NCBI RefSeq assembly: GCF_024362205.1
Contig: NZ_CP101463.1
Location: 1 to 35,317 of the forward strand
Origin: Exiguobacterium aurantiacum
Lineage (GTDB): Bacteria; Bacillota; Bacilli; Exiguobacteriales; Exiguobacteriaceae
Reading direction: 5' to 3'
Length of the DNA: 35,317 nt
The translations under genes and the position numbers were made by a program. The number at the start of each line of letters is the position of its first letter. Position 1 is the stretch's first letter. A model generated the notes under the pieces. The model did not search any database and was not told the origin of the DNA. It saw only the letters and a program-made list of their open reading frames with translations. Below are positions 6,719 to 14,863 of the stretch, one piece after another.

Positions 6719-9682
6719 ATGAAAATTGCGAGAGGTAGAGAATTGCTTACACCGGAACAGCGACAGGCTCTTATGCAAATTCCTGAAGATGAATGGGTGC
6801 TAGGAACCTACTACACTTTTTCCAAACGAGATTTAGAAATTATAAATAAACGAAGGAGAGAAGAAAACCGTTTAGGGTTCGCTGTTCAATTAGCCGTTCT
6901 TCGGTATCCCGGTTGGCCATACACTCATATCAAAAACATCCCGGATTCAGTCATACATTATATATCGAAACAAATCGGCGCCACTCCATCTTCGCTTAGT
7001 CTTTATCCTCAAAGAGAAAATACACTTTGGGATCATTTGAAAGAAATTCGTAGTGAATACGACTTTTTAACTTTTACTCTAAAAGAATATCGAATGACAT
7101 TTAAGCACCTTCATCAATTGGCTTTGGAAAATGGTGATGCTATTCATCTACTACATGAATGCATAGATTTTCTAAGAAAAAACAAAATCATATTACCTGC
7201 TTTCACTACACTTGAAAGAATGGTGTGGGAGGCAAGGGCAATGGCTGAAAAGAAGCTATTTAATACGGTTAGTCAATCTCTAACAAATGAGCAAAAAGAA
7301 AAGCTTGAAGAGATCATTACTTCGCAGCATCTATCCGAATCCAATAAAACTATATTGGGTTGGTTAAAGGAACCGCCGGGTCATCCTTCACCCGAAACAT
7401 TTCTTAAAGTAATAGAACGACTGGAATACATACGAGGAATGGAATTAGAAACGGTACAAATTAGTCATTTGCATCGCAATCGCCTGTTACAGCTATCTCG
7501 CTTAGGTTCAAGATATGAGCCTTATGCATTCCGTGACTTTCAAGAAAATAAACGTTATTCAATATTAACCGTTTATTTATTACACCTTAACCAAGACTTA
7601 ACAGATAAAGCTTTTGAAATCCATGATAGACAAATACTTAGCCTGTTATCGAAAGGTCGTAAGGCTCAAGAAGAAATTCAAAAGCAAAATGGTAAAAAGT
7701 TGAATGAAAAAGTCATACACTTTACGAACATCGGACAAGCATTAATCAAAGCAAAAGAGGAAAAATTAGATGTTTTTAAGGTTTTAGAATCTGTTATTGA
7801 ATGGAATTCTTTTGTCTCTTCCGTGGAAGAAGCTCAAGAACTTGCACGCCCAGCCGACTATGATTATCTAGACTTGTTGCAAAAACGATTTTATTCACTA
7901 AGAAAGTACACGCCGACGCTATTAAGAGTATTGGAATTTCATTCTACAAAGGCAAATGAACCACTTTTGCAAGCTGTAGAGATTATCCGAGGAATGAATG
8001 AATCTGGGAAGCGAAAAGTGCCTGATGAATCACCTGTGGACTTTATCTCAAAGCGTTGGAAAAAACACTTATATGAGGATGACGGTACAATCAATCGTCA
8101 TTATTATGAAATGGCCGTCTTAACAGAACTAAGGGAACATGTTCGGGCTGGTGATGTTTCCATTGTGGGTAGCAGACAATATAGAGATTTTGAGGAATAT
8201 TTGTTTTCGGAAGACACATGGAATCAAACGAAGGGAAATACGAGGTTATCAGTTAGTTTATCATTCGAAGACTATATGACAGAGAGAACCAGCAGCCTTA
8301 ATGAAAGATTAAAGTGGTTAGCTTCCAATTCCAACAAGTTAGACGGGGTTTCTCTTGAAAAAGGAAAGCTGTCACTTGCACGCTTAGAAAAAGATGTTCC
8401 AGAAGAAGCAAAAAAGTTTAGTGCAAGCCTTTATCAAATGCTGCCAAGAATAAAATTAACTGATTTACTCATGGATGTTGCTCATATAACAGGATTTCAT
8501 GAGCAATTCACTCATGCTTCCAATAATCGAAAACCAGATAAAGAAGAAACAACCATTATCATGGCTGCCCTTTTAGGAATGGGAATGAATATTGGATTGA
8601 GTAAGATGGCTGAGGCCACACCCGGACTTACATATAAACAACTAGCCAATGTGTCTCAATGGCGCATGTATGAAGACTCAATGAATAAAGCTCAATCCGT
8701 ATTAGTAAATTTCCATCACAAATTGCAATTGTCTTCCTATTGGGGTGACGGTACAACATCCTCGTCTGATGGTATGAGAATGCAGCTAGGTGTTTCATCA
8801 TTACATGCAGATGCAAATCCACATTATGGAACCGGAAAAGGGGCCACCATCTATCGATTTACGAGTGATCAATTCTCTTCTTACTACACAAAGATTATTC
8901 ATACAAACTCAAGGGATGCAATTCATGTTTTGGATGGTTTGTTGCACCATGAGACGGATCTAAACATAGAAGAGCATTATACAGACACAGCTGGTTACAC
9001 AGACCAAATATTCGGACTGACTCATTTATTAGGATTTAAATTTGCCCCAAGAATAAGGGATTTATCAGACTCGAAATTATTTATAATAGATAAAGCAAGT
9101 GAATATCCAAAATTAGAAGCCATTTTACGTGGACAAATAAGTACAAAGGTCATTAAAGAAAATTATCAGGATGTTTTGCGATTAGCTCATTCTATAAAGG
9201 AAGGAAAAGTTTCAGCATCCCTTATTATGGGGAAACTAGGTTCTTATTCAAGACAAAACAGCTTGGCTACAGCCTTACGTGAGATGGGCCGAATAGAAAA
9301 AACGATCTTTATTTTGAATTATATTTCGGATGAATCATTAAGAAGAAAAATACAAAAAGGATTGAATAAAGGAGAAGCCATGAATGGACTGGCAAGAGCT
9401 ATTTTCTTCGGAAAACAAGGAGAGCTTAGGGAACGAACCATACAGCATCAATTGCAAAGAGCCAGTGCTTTAAACATAATTATCAATGCCATTAGTGTCT
9501 GGAATACCCTACATCTGACAAAAGCAGTTGAATACCAAAAAGGTTTAGGTAATTTTAATGTAGATTTGTTGCATCATATGTCTCCTTTAGGCTGGGAGCA
9601 TATCAATTTACTAGGAGAGTACCGTTTTAATTCTGAAAAAATGGTTGCGTTAGATTCTCTAAGACCACTAAAACTTTCTTAA
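6719..9682 (+). CDS. tnpA: Tn3-family transposase TnpA
   Basis: This is a full-length 987-residue DDE transposase that cuts and joins the 38-bp ends replicatively. The N-terminal DUF4158-type domain (LTPEQRQALMQIPEDEW...) binds the ends. The C-terminal DDE_Tnp_Tn3 domain has D677 (SSYWGDGTTSSSDG), D756 (EEHYTDTAGYTD) and E886 (NKGEAMNGLARAIFFGKQGE). The ending HMSPLGWEHINLLGEYRF is the family signature. The start ATG is preceded by GAGATGATA. Length and sequence fit the Tn1546 group, and no disruption is visible. Confidence 0.96.
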   Translation: MKIARGRELLTPEQRQALMQIPEDEWVLGTYYTFSKRDLEIINKRRREENRLGFAVQLAVLRYPGWPYTHIKNIPDSVIHYISKQIGATPSSLSLYPQRENTLWDHLKEIRSEYDFLTFTLKEYRMTFKHLHQLALENGDAIHLLHECIDFLRKNKIILPAFTTLERMVWEARAMAEKKLFNTVSQSLTNEQKEKLEEIITSQHLSESNKTILGWLKEPPGHPSPETFLKVIERLEYIRGMELETVQISHLHRNRLLQLSRLGSRYEPYAFRDFQENKRYSILTVYLLHLNQDLTDKAFEIHDRQILSLLSKGRKAQEEIQKQNGKKLNEKVIHFTNIGQALIKAKEEKLDVFKVLESVIEWNSFVSSVEEAQELARPADYDYLDLLQKRFYSLRKYTPTLLRVLEFHSTKANEPLLQAVEIIRGMNESGKRKVPDESPVDFISKRWKKHLYEDDGTINRHYYEMAVLTELREHVRAGDVSIVGSRQYRDFEEYLFSEDTWNQTKGNTRLSVSLSFEDYMTERTSSLNERLKWLASNSNKLDGVSLEKGKLSLARLEKDVPEEAKKFSASLYQMLPRIKLTDLLMDVAHITGFHEQFTHASNNRKPDKEETTIIMAALLGMGMNIGLSKMAEATPGLTYKQLANVSQWRMYEDSMNKAQSVLVNFHHKLQLSSYWGDGTTSSSDGMRMQLGVSSLHADANPHYGTGKGATIYRFTSDQFSSYYTKIIHTNSRDAIHVLDGLLHHETDLNIEEHYTDTAGYTDQIFGLTHLLGFKFAPRIRDLSDSKLFIIDKASEYPKLEAILRGQISTKVIKENYQDVLRLAHSIKEGKVSASLIMGKLGSYSRQNSLATALREMGRIEKTIFILNYISDESLRRKIQKGLNKGEAMNGLARAIFFGKQGELRERTIQHQLQRASALNIIINAISVWNTLHLTKAVEYQKGLGNFNVDLLHHMSPLGWEHINLLGEYRFNSEKMVALDSLRPLKLS

Positions 9683-9718
9683 CGTTGTTAAAACTGGGGT
9701 AATCGTCTTGAAAATAGG

Positions 9719-9756
9719 CTTAGCGTTGTAAATCCGCATTTTCCTGACGGTACCCC
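9719..9756 (-). repeat. Right terminal inverted repeat of the Tn3-family transposon
   Basis: This 38-bp repeat is the reverse complement of 2927-2964 with two mismatches. It is followed by the ATTAA duplication. Confidence 0.93.
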
Positions 9757-9761
9757 ATTAA
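9757..9761. repeat. Right copy of the 5-bp target site duplication (ATTAA)
   Basis: ATTAA immediately follows the right inverted repeat and matches 2922-2926. Confidence 0.85.
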
Positions 9762-9795
9762 TAAATGTTCAGAAAAAATCGATTTAGATATTACT

Positions 9796-10095
9796 GTGAA
9801 ATTTAAATCTTCATGCTTTTTCCAGTTTTTCTTGATGAAAAATATTGATAAAAGTCAAGAGTTCAAATCACATGTGTTTGAAGATACAAACTTTAAAAAG
9901 TTTGTGGAAGAACTTGATTATTATTCAGGTTTGAAGATGGATGATCTTGAGTTTGCAGTAGGAAAAATGAATGAGTCATATGAAGCTCTAATTAACAGAA
10001 TTGTAAGCTTGAAGTACTCCTTTGATGATCCCTTCGAAACCAATCACACGCTAGTAGATAGATTAGACAGTAATACTATAAAAATATTTAACTAA
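9796..10095 (+). CDS. Hypothetical protein, uncertain frame
   Basis: This is an open frame of up to 99 codons from GTG 9796; an ATG at 9835 would give 86. Neither start has a convincing Shine-Dalgarno site. The residues from about 20 on (FVEELDYYSGLKMDDLEFAV, KMNESYEALINRIVSLKYSF) are acidic and look protein-like, with no domain I recognise. It begins just after the right end of the transposon. It may be a 5'-truncated remnant of an older gene; a further protein-like stretch with a stop before it occurs at about 10129-10224. Confidence 0.35.
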   Translation: MKFKSSCFFQFFLMKNIDKSQEFKSHVFEDTNFKKFVEELDYYSGLKMDDLEFAVGKMNESYEALINRIVSLKYSFDDPFETNHTLVDRLDSNTIKIFN

Positions 10096-10282
10096 AAAGG
10101 AACACGAATCAATCAACGTTGATGACTAAAAGCATGATATACAACTCTCGAACAACTATGAAACAAAAATTGCAACTAAGGAAATAGTATCTGATATTAC
10201 GGAAGTTTTAAAATGGAGAAAATAATTATCTGTTTTATTAATGGAACGAAGATATAGTGTGATTGAGGATAATATGAGGTTA

Positions 10283-10318
10283 GCTGGCTGACTAGGATCA
10301 ATGATCTGAGTCGGCTTC
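10283..10318 (+). terminator. Possible intrinsic terminator upstream of the tetR remnant
   Basis: An imperfect stem of about 14 bp is built from GCTGGCTGACTAGGATC and GATCTGAGTCGGCTT around a small loop and is followed by a T-rich stretch. The rest of 10,096-10,432 has no supported gene. Confidence 0.45.
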
Positions 10319-10371
10319 TTTATATTTTGAGAAAAATAAAGTTTAAAGTGACGTAATTTTGTATGAATGTT

Positions 10372-10406
10372 AATATAAAAACAAATAAATTTTTTGTTTT
10401 TATATT
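10372..10406. promoter_or_regulatory. Probable TetR-family operator
   Basis: A perfect 14-bp inverted repeat AATATAAAAACAAA / TTTGTTTTTATATT with a 7-nt centre sits 27 nt before the tetR start. The left arm overlaps a weak -10-like TAATAT (10371-10376) that lies 17 nt after GTGACG. The position suits autorepression of the tetR-esterase-mph cluster. Confidence 0.6.
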
Positions 10407-10432
10407 TATAAAGTAAGGATGGGGTTTAGGTT

Positions 10433-11031
10433 ATGGCAAAATTTACAGAGTTAGAAAAAGAAAGAATTCGAGAAGAATTGATTGAAGTAGCCTATCGATT
10501 TTTATAGATAAGGGCTTTAAAAGTACTTCTATTGAAGATATTACTTCATCAGTTGGAATTTCAAAGAGTTCTTTTTATATATTTTGCGAATCAAAAGAAA
10601 TGCTATATATGGAATTACTAGCACGTGAAGGAGAACAAATTGAGAAACAGGTTTGGGCAGAGGTTATGGTAGCTAAGGATATATATACAGCTATAAAGAC
10701 ATATTTAAATAAAATGTCAATGGAATTGGAATCAAAAATATTAACCCAAAGGCTGATTTATGACCTGCAAGAATACAATATCGTATCAAGAAAACTAAAT
10801 CCACAATACATCGGTTCTGAAAGTCTGAGAAGTATTGTTCCACTAATGGAATTTATTAAGACACGACAAGACTCTAAAGAGATTATTGATGAAGATCCAA
10901 ACGTTATAGCTGGAGTTTTAAGGGCTGCTTTACTAATAGGTTCTCAAAAAAGAGATTTACAGCAATATAACTATGTAAGGGTTAGAGATTTATTATTTGA
11001 AGCTGCTGCTAATCAAATTATTCGAACTTAA
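10433..11031 (+). pseudogene. TetR-family transcriptional repressor, 1-nt frameshift
   Basis: The frame starts at ATG 10433 (MAKFTELEKERIREELIEVA) after GGATGGGG but stops at TAG about 24 codons later. The remainder continues in another frame as IDKGFKSTSIEDITSSVG and SKSSFYIFCESKEML, a textbook TetR_N helix-turn-helix, and runs to 11031. A run of five T near 10499-10503 would have to be six to give the expected RFFIDKGF, so a single T is missing. The gene precedes an esterase and an mph gene and has a palindromic operator upstream, so it most likely repressed them in response to macrolide. If the deletion is real, the cluster should be constitutive; a sequencing error in the homopolymer is the alternative. 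Confidence 0.85.
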
Positions 11032-11084
11032 TTAAATATAGGTAAAGATATTATCGACAGAAAGCAGAAAAGTGGTGATAAGTT

Positions 11085-11924
11085 ATGACAGAAAAAATAA
11101 TTCGTTTTAATGATGTTCATATCTGTACTGAAAGTTTTGGAGAAATTAATAATCCAACGATCTTGTTAATTATGGGAGCTACTGCATCAATGATTTATTG
11201 GGAAGAAGAGTTTTGTAAGAGGCTAAGTAACCAAGGATTTCACATTATACGATATGACAATAGAGATGTAGGCAAGTCAATTACTTACGAATATGGCCAT
11301 CCAGAGTATACCTTTGAGGATTTGGCTGATGATGCAATCCAAGTTCTAGATGCCTATAAGGTTGATAAGGCCCACATAGTTGGCATGTCTATGGGTGGCA
11401 TAATTACGCAGATAATAGCACTTAAACATCCAAGCAGGGTTCTTAATATATCATTAATTATGACATCAAATTTCGATTCTAGTCTTCCCAAAAAAGATAA
11501 TAAAGTAACTAAGGCCTTAAGTGAGCTAAAAATCAGAAACTGGCAAGACAAAGATGAAGTAGTAGAGTGTTTTATCAAAAAAAGCAAAGTTCTTATAGGA
11601 TCAAAACATATATTTAATGAAGAGAAGATTAGGAGACTGAATGAAGAAGAATTTGATAGAGCTAGTAATTTGCAGAGTATGGAGAATCATGGATTTATTA
11701 AAGGCTTGGGTTCGTATTTGTCTAGAACCAATGAAATCAATGCTCCTACATTGGTGATTCATGGAACAGAAGACGCTATTATTCCCTACGAGCATGGAAT
11801 TTATCTTTCCGAAGTGATACCAAATGCAGTATTGGTTACCTTAGAGGGTACAGGGCATGAGCTTCACCATAATGATTGGGATGAAATTATTAATGCTATA
11901 TCAAAGCATGCAACAAATTTATGA
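11085..11924 (+). CDS. Alpha/beta hydrolase, candidate macrolide esterase (EstT/EstX type)
   Basis: This 279-residue alpha/beta-hydrolase fold protein has an oxyanion/HG-equivalent region near LLIMGATASMIYW, nucleophile S102 in GMSMGG, acid D230 in HGTEDAIIP and H258 in GTGHELHH. The motifs YDNRDVGKS and IIRYDNRD are typical of the family that includes the EstT and EstX esterases, which open the lactone ring of 16-membered macrolides. It sits between a broken tetR and an mph(B)-like gene, 29 nt from the latter, in one direction, which makes a macrolide substrate likely. That substrate is an inference from context and general similarity. No signal peptide is visible, so it is cytoplasmic. Confidence 0.75.
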   Translation: MTEKIIRFNDVHICTESFGEINNPTILLIMGATASMIYWEEEFCKRLSNQGFHIIRYDNRDVGKSITYEYGHPEYTFEDLADDAIQVLDAYKVDKAHIVGMSMGGIITQIIALKHPSRVLNISLIMTSNFDSSLPKKDNKVTKALSELKIRNWQDKDEVVECFIKKSKVLIGSKHIFNEEKIRRLNEEEFDRASNLQSMENHGFIKGLGSYLSRTNEINAPTLVIHGTEDAIIPYEHGIYLSEVIPNAVLVTLEGTGHELHHNDWDEIINAISKHATNL

Positions 11925-11953
11925 ATAAAAAGTTTTAGTCAGGAGTGATTTGA

Positions 11954-12862
11954 ATGAGTAAAAATATGAAACAAGTTATAGAAATAGCTAAAAAACATAA
12001 TCTTATTCTAAAGGAAGAAACAATGCAGTTTAATGAATCCGGACTTGATTTTCAAGTTGTATATGCTCTAGATGAAAGTGGAGTAGATTGGGTTCTTAGA
12101 TTGCCTAGGCGTGAAGATGTTATGCCTAGAACAAAGGTAGAAAAACAAGCATTAGATTTGGTTAATCAGTATGTTAAATATTTCCAGGCGCCAAACTGGA
12201 TTATATACACAGATGAGCTAATAGCATACAAGAAGTTAGATGGTGTGCCAGCAGGAACCATTGATCATAATATCGGAAATTATGTTTGGGAGATAGATAT
12301 TAACAACGTTCCACCATCATTTCACATGTCTCTTGGAAGAGTGTTAGCAGAGCTTCATAGCATACCTAGTGATAAAGCTGCAGAATTTGGACTAATAGTG
12401 CAAACCCCTGAAGAAGCGAGAAAATCAATGAAGCAACGTATGAATGATATAAAAACAAAATTCGGTGTAGGTGAGAAATTATGGAATAGATGGCAGTCGT
12501 GGGTTAATGATGATGAAATGTGGCCAAAGAAAACTGGACTGATTCATGGAGATGTTCATGCCGGACATACCATGATTGATGAAGAGGCTAATGTGACTGG
12601 ATTGATCGACTGGACTGAAGCTAAGGTAACAGATATTTCAAATGACTTTGTTTTCAACTACAAGGCTTTTGGAGAAGAAGGATTAGAAGATCTGATAATT
12701 GCTTATAAAGAAGCTGGGGGTTATTACTGGCCTAAAATGAAAGAGCATATTATTGAACTGGTCGCTGCATATCCGGTTTCAATTGCTGAGTTTGCAATAG
12801 TATCTGGTGTTGAAGAATATGTTCAAATGGCGAAAAAGGCATTGGAAATAGACGATGTTTAA
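11954..12862 (+). CDS. mph(B): Macrolide 2'-phosphotransferase, Mph(B)-like
   Basis: This 302-residue kinase inactivates macrolides by phosphorylating the 2'-hydroxyl of desosamine, using GTP in this family. The protein-kinase-like (APH) fold shows the catalytic loop HGDVHAGH (H198, D200, H205) and the metal-binding GLIDW (D219). The N-terminal [33 protein letters not shown] and [14 protein letters not shown] match Mph(B) as I recall it almost throughout, and the length is the same. The start follows AGGAGTGATTTGA. It is the last gene of the tetR-esterase-mph cluster and is followed by a strong terminator. The exact allele needs alignment. Confidence 0.9.
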   Translation: MSKNMKQVIEIAKKHNLILKEETMQFNESGLDFQVVYALDESGVDWVLRLPRREDVMPRTKVEKQALDLVNQYVKYFQAPNWIIYTDELIAYKKLDGVPAGTIDHNIGNYVWEIDINNVPPSFHMSLGRVLAELHSIPSDKAAEFGLIVQTPEEARKSMKQRMNDIKTKFGVGEKLWNRWQSWVNDDEMWPKKTGLIHGDVHAGHTMIDEEANVTGLIDWTEAKVTDISNDFVFNYKAFGEEGLEDLIIAYKEAGGYYWPKMKEHIIELVAAYPVSIAEFAIVSGVEEYVQMAKKALEIDDV

Positions 12863-12923
12863 GCTGTATACTATTTGGCAAAGGAATCCCCGGGCTGAAA
12901 AATTATAAATTCAACCCCTAGAT

Positions 12924-12970
12924 AAAGGGCTTTAAGGATCTGTTTGTTATGATTCTTAAAGCCCTTTTTT
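12924..12970 (+). terminator. Strong intrinsic terminator after mph(B)
   Basis: A 17-bp stem with one mismatch (AAAGGGCTTTAAGGATC / GATTCTTAAAGCCCTTT) around a 10-nt loop is followed by a T-run. It closes the macrolide cluster. Confidence 0.92.
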
Positions 12971-13032
12971 AAATGAAATTAACAATTTTTAAATTATACA
13001 TCCATTACATAACTCACGAGTATATATTCAAA

Positions 13033-13254
13033 TTAATTGAATTTGTTACTGTCAAAAAAATCGTTTAATGAAATATTTAAACCACTACAGAATTTTTGTA
13101 TCGTACTTACTTTTGGATGCTTTGTCCGTCCGTTCATCAATTCGGAAATCGTCGCTTGGTTCAACCCACCCCTTTGAATGACTTGATGGATCGTCATGTT
13201 GCGCTCTGCTGCGAGCTCTTTCATTCGCTCGATGATTGCCTCGTTCAATTCCAC
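13033..13254 (-). CDS. Small XRE-family (Cro/CI-type) regulator
   Basis: This 73-residue protein starts at GTG 13254 with GGGGTGAG upstream. It is a single HTH_3 domain: MTIHQVIQRGGLNQATISEL is the helix-turn-helix and KHPKVSTIQKFCSGLNISLNDFF the rest of the fold. The length is that of stand-alone Cro-like proteins. It is divergent from the longer XRE gene at 13591 across a 336-nt regulatory interval at the border of the GC-rich conjugation core. A role in controlling transfer is likely by position but not shown. Confidence 0.85.
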   Translation of the reverse strand: MELNEAIIERMKELAAERNMTIHQVIQRGGLNQATISELMNGRTKHPKVSTIQKFCSGLNISLNDFFDSNKFN

Positions 13255-13590
13255 TTGCTCACCCCACGATCAAAGTACTCTCTTCATCTTTATTCTTTAC
13301 GAACTCTTCTATTCCTCTACCCTATCATAATCTCTTGAAATCAAAATAATTGTCATTATTTTCTATACTCAAAGCGTTATTTTTTTACAATTGTGCTACA
13401 AAACTAAAAATATTGAGTTACTGTTGCCTATAAACCTTTACACAGAGCGGATTCGACAGTAATCGTCAACTGTAAGATTTCTGACATATCAGAAAACTGA
13501 TGATTTTTATTCCTAACCCTGTTATATTGAAACCAACAAAAGGAAACATCTGTTTGGTCGCCGCTCTGGTTTACAGAAAGGGGAAAGCTC
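13255..13590. promoter_or_regulatory. Divergent regulatory interval between two XRE genes
   Basis: The interval has no gene. It contains small inverted repeats (ACAGT...ACTGT around 13457-13472 and a CTGA-centred one near 13490) and a GTTATATTGA stretch near 13519 that may be a -10 element for the plus-strand XRE gene. Composition changes from AT-rich to GC-rich at its right end. Confidence 0.45.
13454..13465 (+). repeat. 12-bp repeat CGACAGTAATCG, copy 1
   Basis: The exact 12-mer recurs at 14071-14082. This copy lies upstream of the XRE gene; the other covers its stop codon, at the head of the transfer operon leader. It is a possible XRE operator, or chance. Confidence 0.35.
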
Positions 13591-14079
13591 ATGTATCGAT
13601 TCGGGGAGTGGTTGAAGGAGAACCGCCGGCTCTCGGGCTGGTCACAGGTCGAACTATCAGAGAAGACGTTTGGAGAGATCTCACAGCCCGCCATCAGTCA
13701 GTATGAACAGAACCGCTCGGTGCCGTCGATCGCCGACATCGATCACCTGGCCCGCGCATTCGGGCACACACTCGCAACAGTCCCTTGGGACGCCATCGAC
13801 TTCGGATACGGGTCGAAGCGGTCCGTCACCAAGCTCGAACGACGTCGGTTCGACCTGAAGGAACTGCCACAGGCCGACTCGGTCCGCACGTTCGACGGGA
13901 AGACCTATGAGCTACATGGCTTCATCGGCATCGAGAAAGGGAGCGGTGAGGCGGTCCAGTTGACGCAACTCTACTATCGGATCCGTACGGTCGTCTGTGA
14001 CGCCCACGTGCTCGCTAAGCGCAAGAACCCGGATGACGAGCTCATCCATGTCAAGAAGCGAAAAAGAGTCCGACAGTAA
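13591..14079 (+). CDS. XRE-family regulator with C-terminal extension
   Basis: This 162-residue protein starts at ATG 13591 with AAAGGGGAAA upstream. The N-terminal HTH_3 domain spans about residues 5-65 (GWSQVELSEKTFGEISQPAI, SQYEQNRSVPSIADIDHLAR). The remaining 95 residues are rich in charged residues and do not match a domain I know; a basic tail VKKRKRVRQ ends the protein. It is the first gene of the GC-rich core and is read toward the type IV secretion operon. A transfer regulator is the natural reading. The copies of CGACAGTAATCG before and at the end of the gene are candidate binding sites. Confidence 0.8.
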   Translation: MYRFGEWLKENRRLSGWSQVELSEKTFGEISQPAISQYEQNRSVPSIADIDHLARAFGHTLATVPWDAIDFGYGSKRSVTKLERRRFDLKELPQADSVRTFDGKTYELHGFIGIEKGSGEAVQLTQLYYRIRTVVCDAHVLAKRKNPDDELIHVKKRKRVRQ

Positions 14080-14082
14080 TCG
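14071..14082 (+). repeat. 12-bp repeat CGACAGTAATCG, copy 2
   Basis: This is identical to 13454-13465 and overlaps the XRE stop codon. Confidence 0.35.
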
Positions 14083-14120
14083 ACATCGACGTAGCAGCAC
14101 ATCCTTAAGGATGGTCTAAT

Positions 14121-14350
14121 CCAATCACATACCGGCGTGTCCCTCACCAGTGACCGGGTGGGCGGGATCTACGCACAGATGGTTCGGCGAGAGTCGCCTA
14201 AAACTCGCCACAAGGTCACCGCATCGTTCCGGGTCATCGAAAAACCCTGTACAGCTCCTTAGATTCATGAGGAGCGGAGTTCGTGGGAGAACGGCTAGAA
14301 ACCCACCGCACCGAATCCGACTGTCCTTAATGATGTGCTGCTGCACATCA
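14121..14350 (+). ncRNA. Candidate structured leader RNA of the transfer operon
   Basis: About 230 nt without a credible coding frame can form a chain of helices: GTGACC 14150-14155 with GGTCAC 14214-14219, enclosing GGCGAG 14186-14191 with CTCGCC 14204-14209; GCTCCTTA with TGAGGAGC (about 14254-14275); CGGA(g)TTC 14275-14282 with GAATCCG 14313-14319, stacked on GTGGG 14283-14287 with CCCAC 14302-14306; and TGATGTGC with GCACATCA (about 14330-14349). No T-run follows, so this is not a plain terminator. It ends about 20 nt before the RBS of the next gene, as a cis-regulatory leader would. It matches no RNA family I recognise. Confidence 0.45.
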
Positions 14351-14377
14351 CGAGATCAAGGGAAGGAAGTGTGTACT

Positions 14378-14560
14378 GTGGCATCAAAAGAACAGAAACA
14401 GAACCGTAGCTTCGCCGAGAAACTCTTACGCATCCGTGGGAAGGACTACGAGGAATGGCTCGACGAACAACATCAACAGGTCATCCAGGACAACCAGGAA
14501 CTCATTTTGGAGGCGCTCGAGGCGAAGCTCAGCTTCAAGTCGCCGACGCACCAGGACTAA
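14378..14560 (+). CDS. Small hydrophilic protein of unknown function
   Basis: This 60-residue protein is placed at GTG 14378, 11 nt after GGAAGG; the longer upstream frame runs through the structured leader and is not believed. The sequence is charged and helical (FAEKLLRIRGKDYEEWLDEQ, DNQELILEALEAKLSF). There is no membrane segment or known motif. It is the first gene after the leader RNA and is followed 12 nt later by the pilin-like gene, so it belongs to the transfer operon. Confidence 0.6.
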   Translation: MASKEQKQNRSFAEKLLRIRGKDYEEWLDEQHQQVIQDNQELILEALEAKLSFKSPTHQD

Positions 14561-14572
14561 GGAGGGAACGAC

Positions 14573-14797
14573 ATGGGACTCAATGAGACAGGGCTCAGCT
14601 TGCTTCAGTTCTTTCAGGGACTCGCGGTTATCGCCGCGGCCATCGCCTTCGCGATCGGAGGCTTCTACTTCATCTTCGGCGGGGATCGTGGCCGCTCGAA
14701 AGCCGTCGGCTGGCTTGTCGGGGGCGCCGTCGGTCTGATCATCGTCATGGGTGCGTTCACGCTCGCCGAAATGGTCGACCAGAATATCAAATTCTAA
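14573..14797 (+). CDS. VirB2/TrbC-like small two-helix membrane protein (putative pilin)
   Basis: This 74-residue protein starts after AAGGAGGG at good spacing. It has two transmembrane helices (about 15-37 and 44-66) joined by a short basic loop GGDRGRSKA, the layout of VirB2-type pilins and of the first small genes of Gram-positive type IV secretion operons. Assignment rests on size, topology and position, not on a sequence signature. A weak intrinsic terminator after it would let it be made in excess over the genes downstream, as expected for a pilin. Confidence 0.6.
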   Translation: MGLNETGLSLLQFFQGLAVIAAAIAFAIGGFYFIFGGDRGRSKAVGWLVGGAVGLIIVMGAFTLAEMVDQNIKF

Positions 14798-14812
14798 TGC
14801 ACATTTACGCAG

Positions 14813-14836
14813 CGTTCCAATCGGAAGGCTTTTTTT
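14813..14836 (+). terminator. Intrinsic terminator / attenuator inside the transfer operon
   Basis: A stem GCGTTCC / GGAAGGC with one mismatch and loop AATC is followed by six T. It lies between the pilin-like gene and the next gene, which has no obvious promoter of its own. Partial termination would set a higher level of the first genes. Confidence 0.65.
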
Positions 14837-14863
14837 GTTGCTTGAAACGAGAGGAGGAACGAG

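Larger units (their letters stand above)
2927..9756. mobile_element. Complete Tn3-family transposon carrying dfr and thyX
   Basis: The 6830-bp unit is bounded by 38-bp terminal inverted repeats that begin GGGGTA and differ at 2 positions, and by 5-bp ATTAA duplications. Inside are tnpA (+) and tnpR (-), divergent around a presumed res site, and downstream of tnpR, in the same direction, a dfr-thyX pair. An IS3-family element is nested in thyX. The transposase, resolvase and ends resemble the Tn1546/Tn917 group. The intact ends, duplication and transposase indicate a recent, potentially still mobile insertion. Confidence 0.93.

Noticed and set aside
10129..10224. Possible small gene (KHDIQLSNNYETKIATKE..)
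   Set aside because: It is preceded by a stop, has no start codon or RBS, and is too short; at most it is a remnant of a decayed gene.
14150..14377. Upstream extension of the small ORF ending at 14560 (start at 14150)
   Set aside because: The extension runs through the hairpin-rich leader, has unusual residue composition and no ribosome binding site; GTG 14378 has GGAAGG at good spacing.
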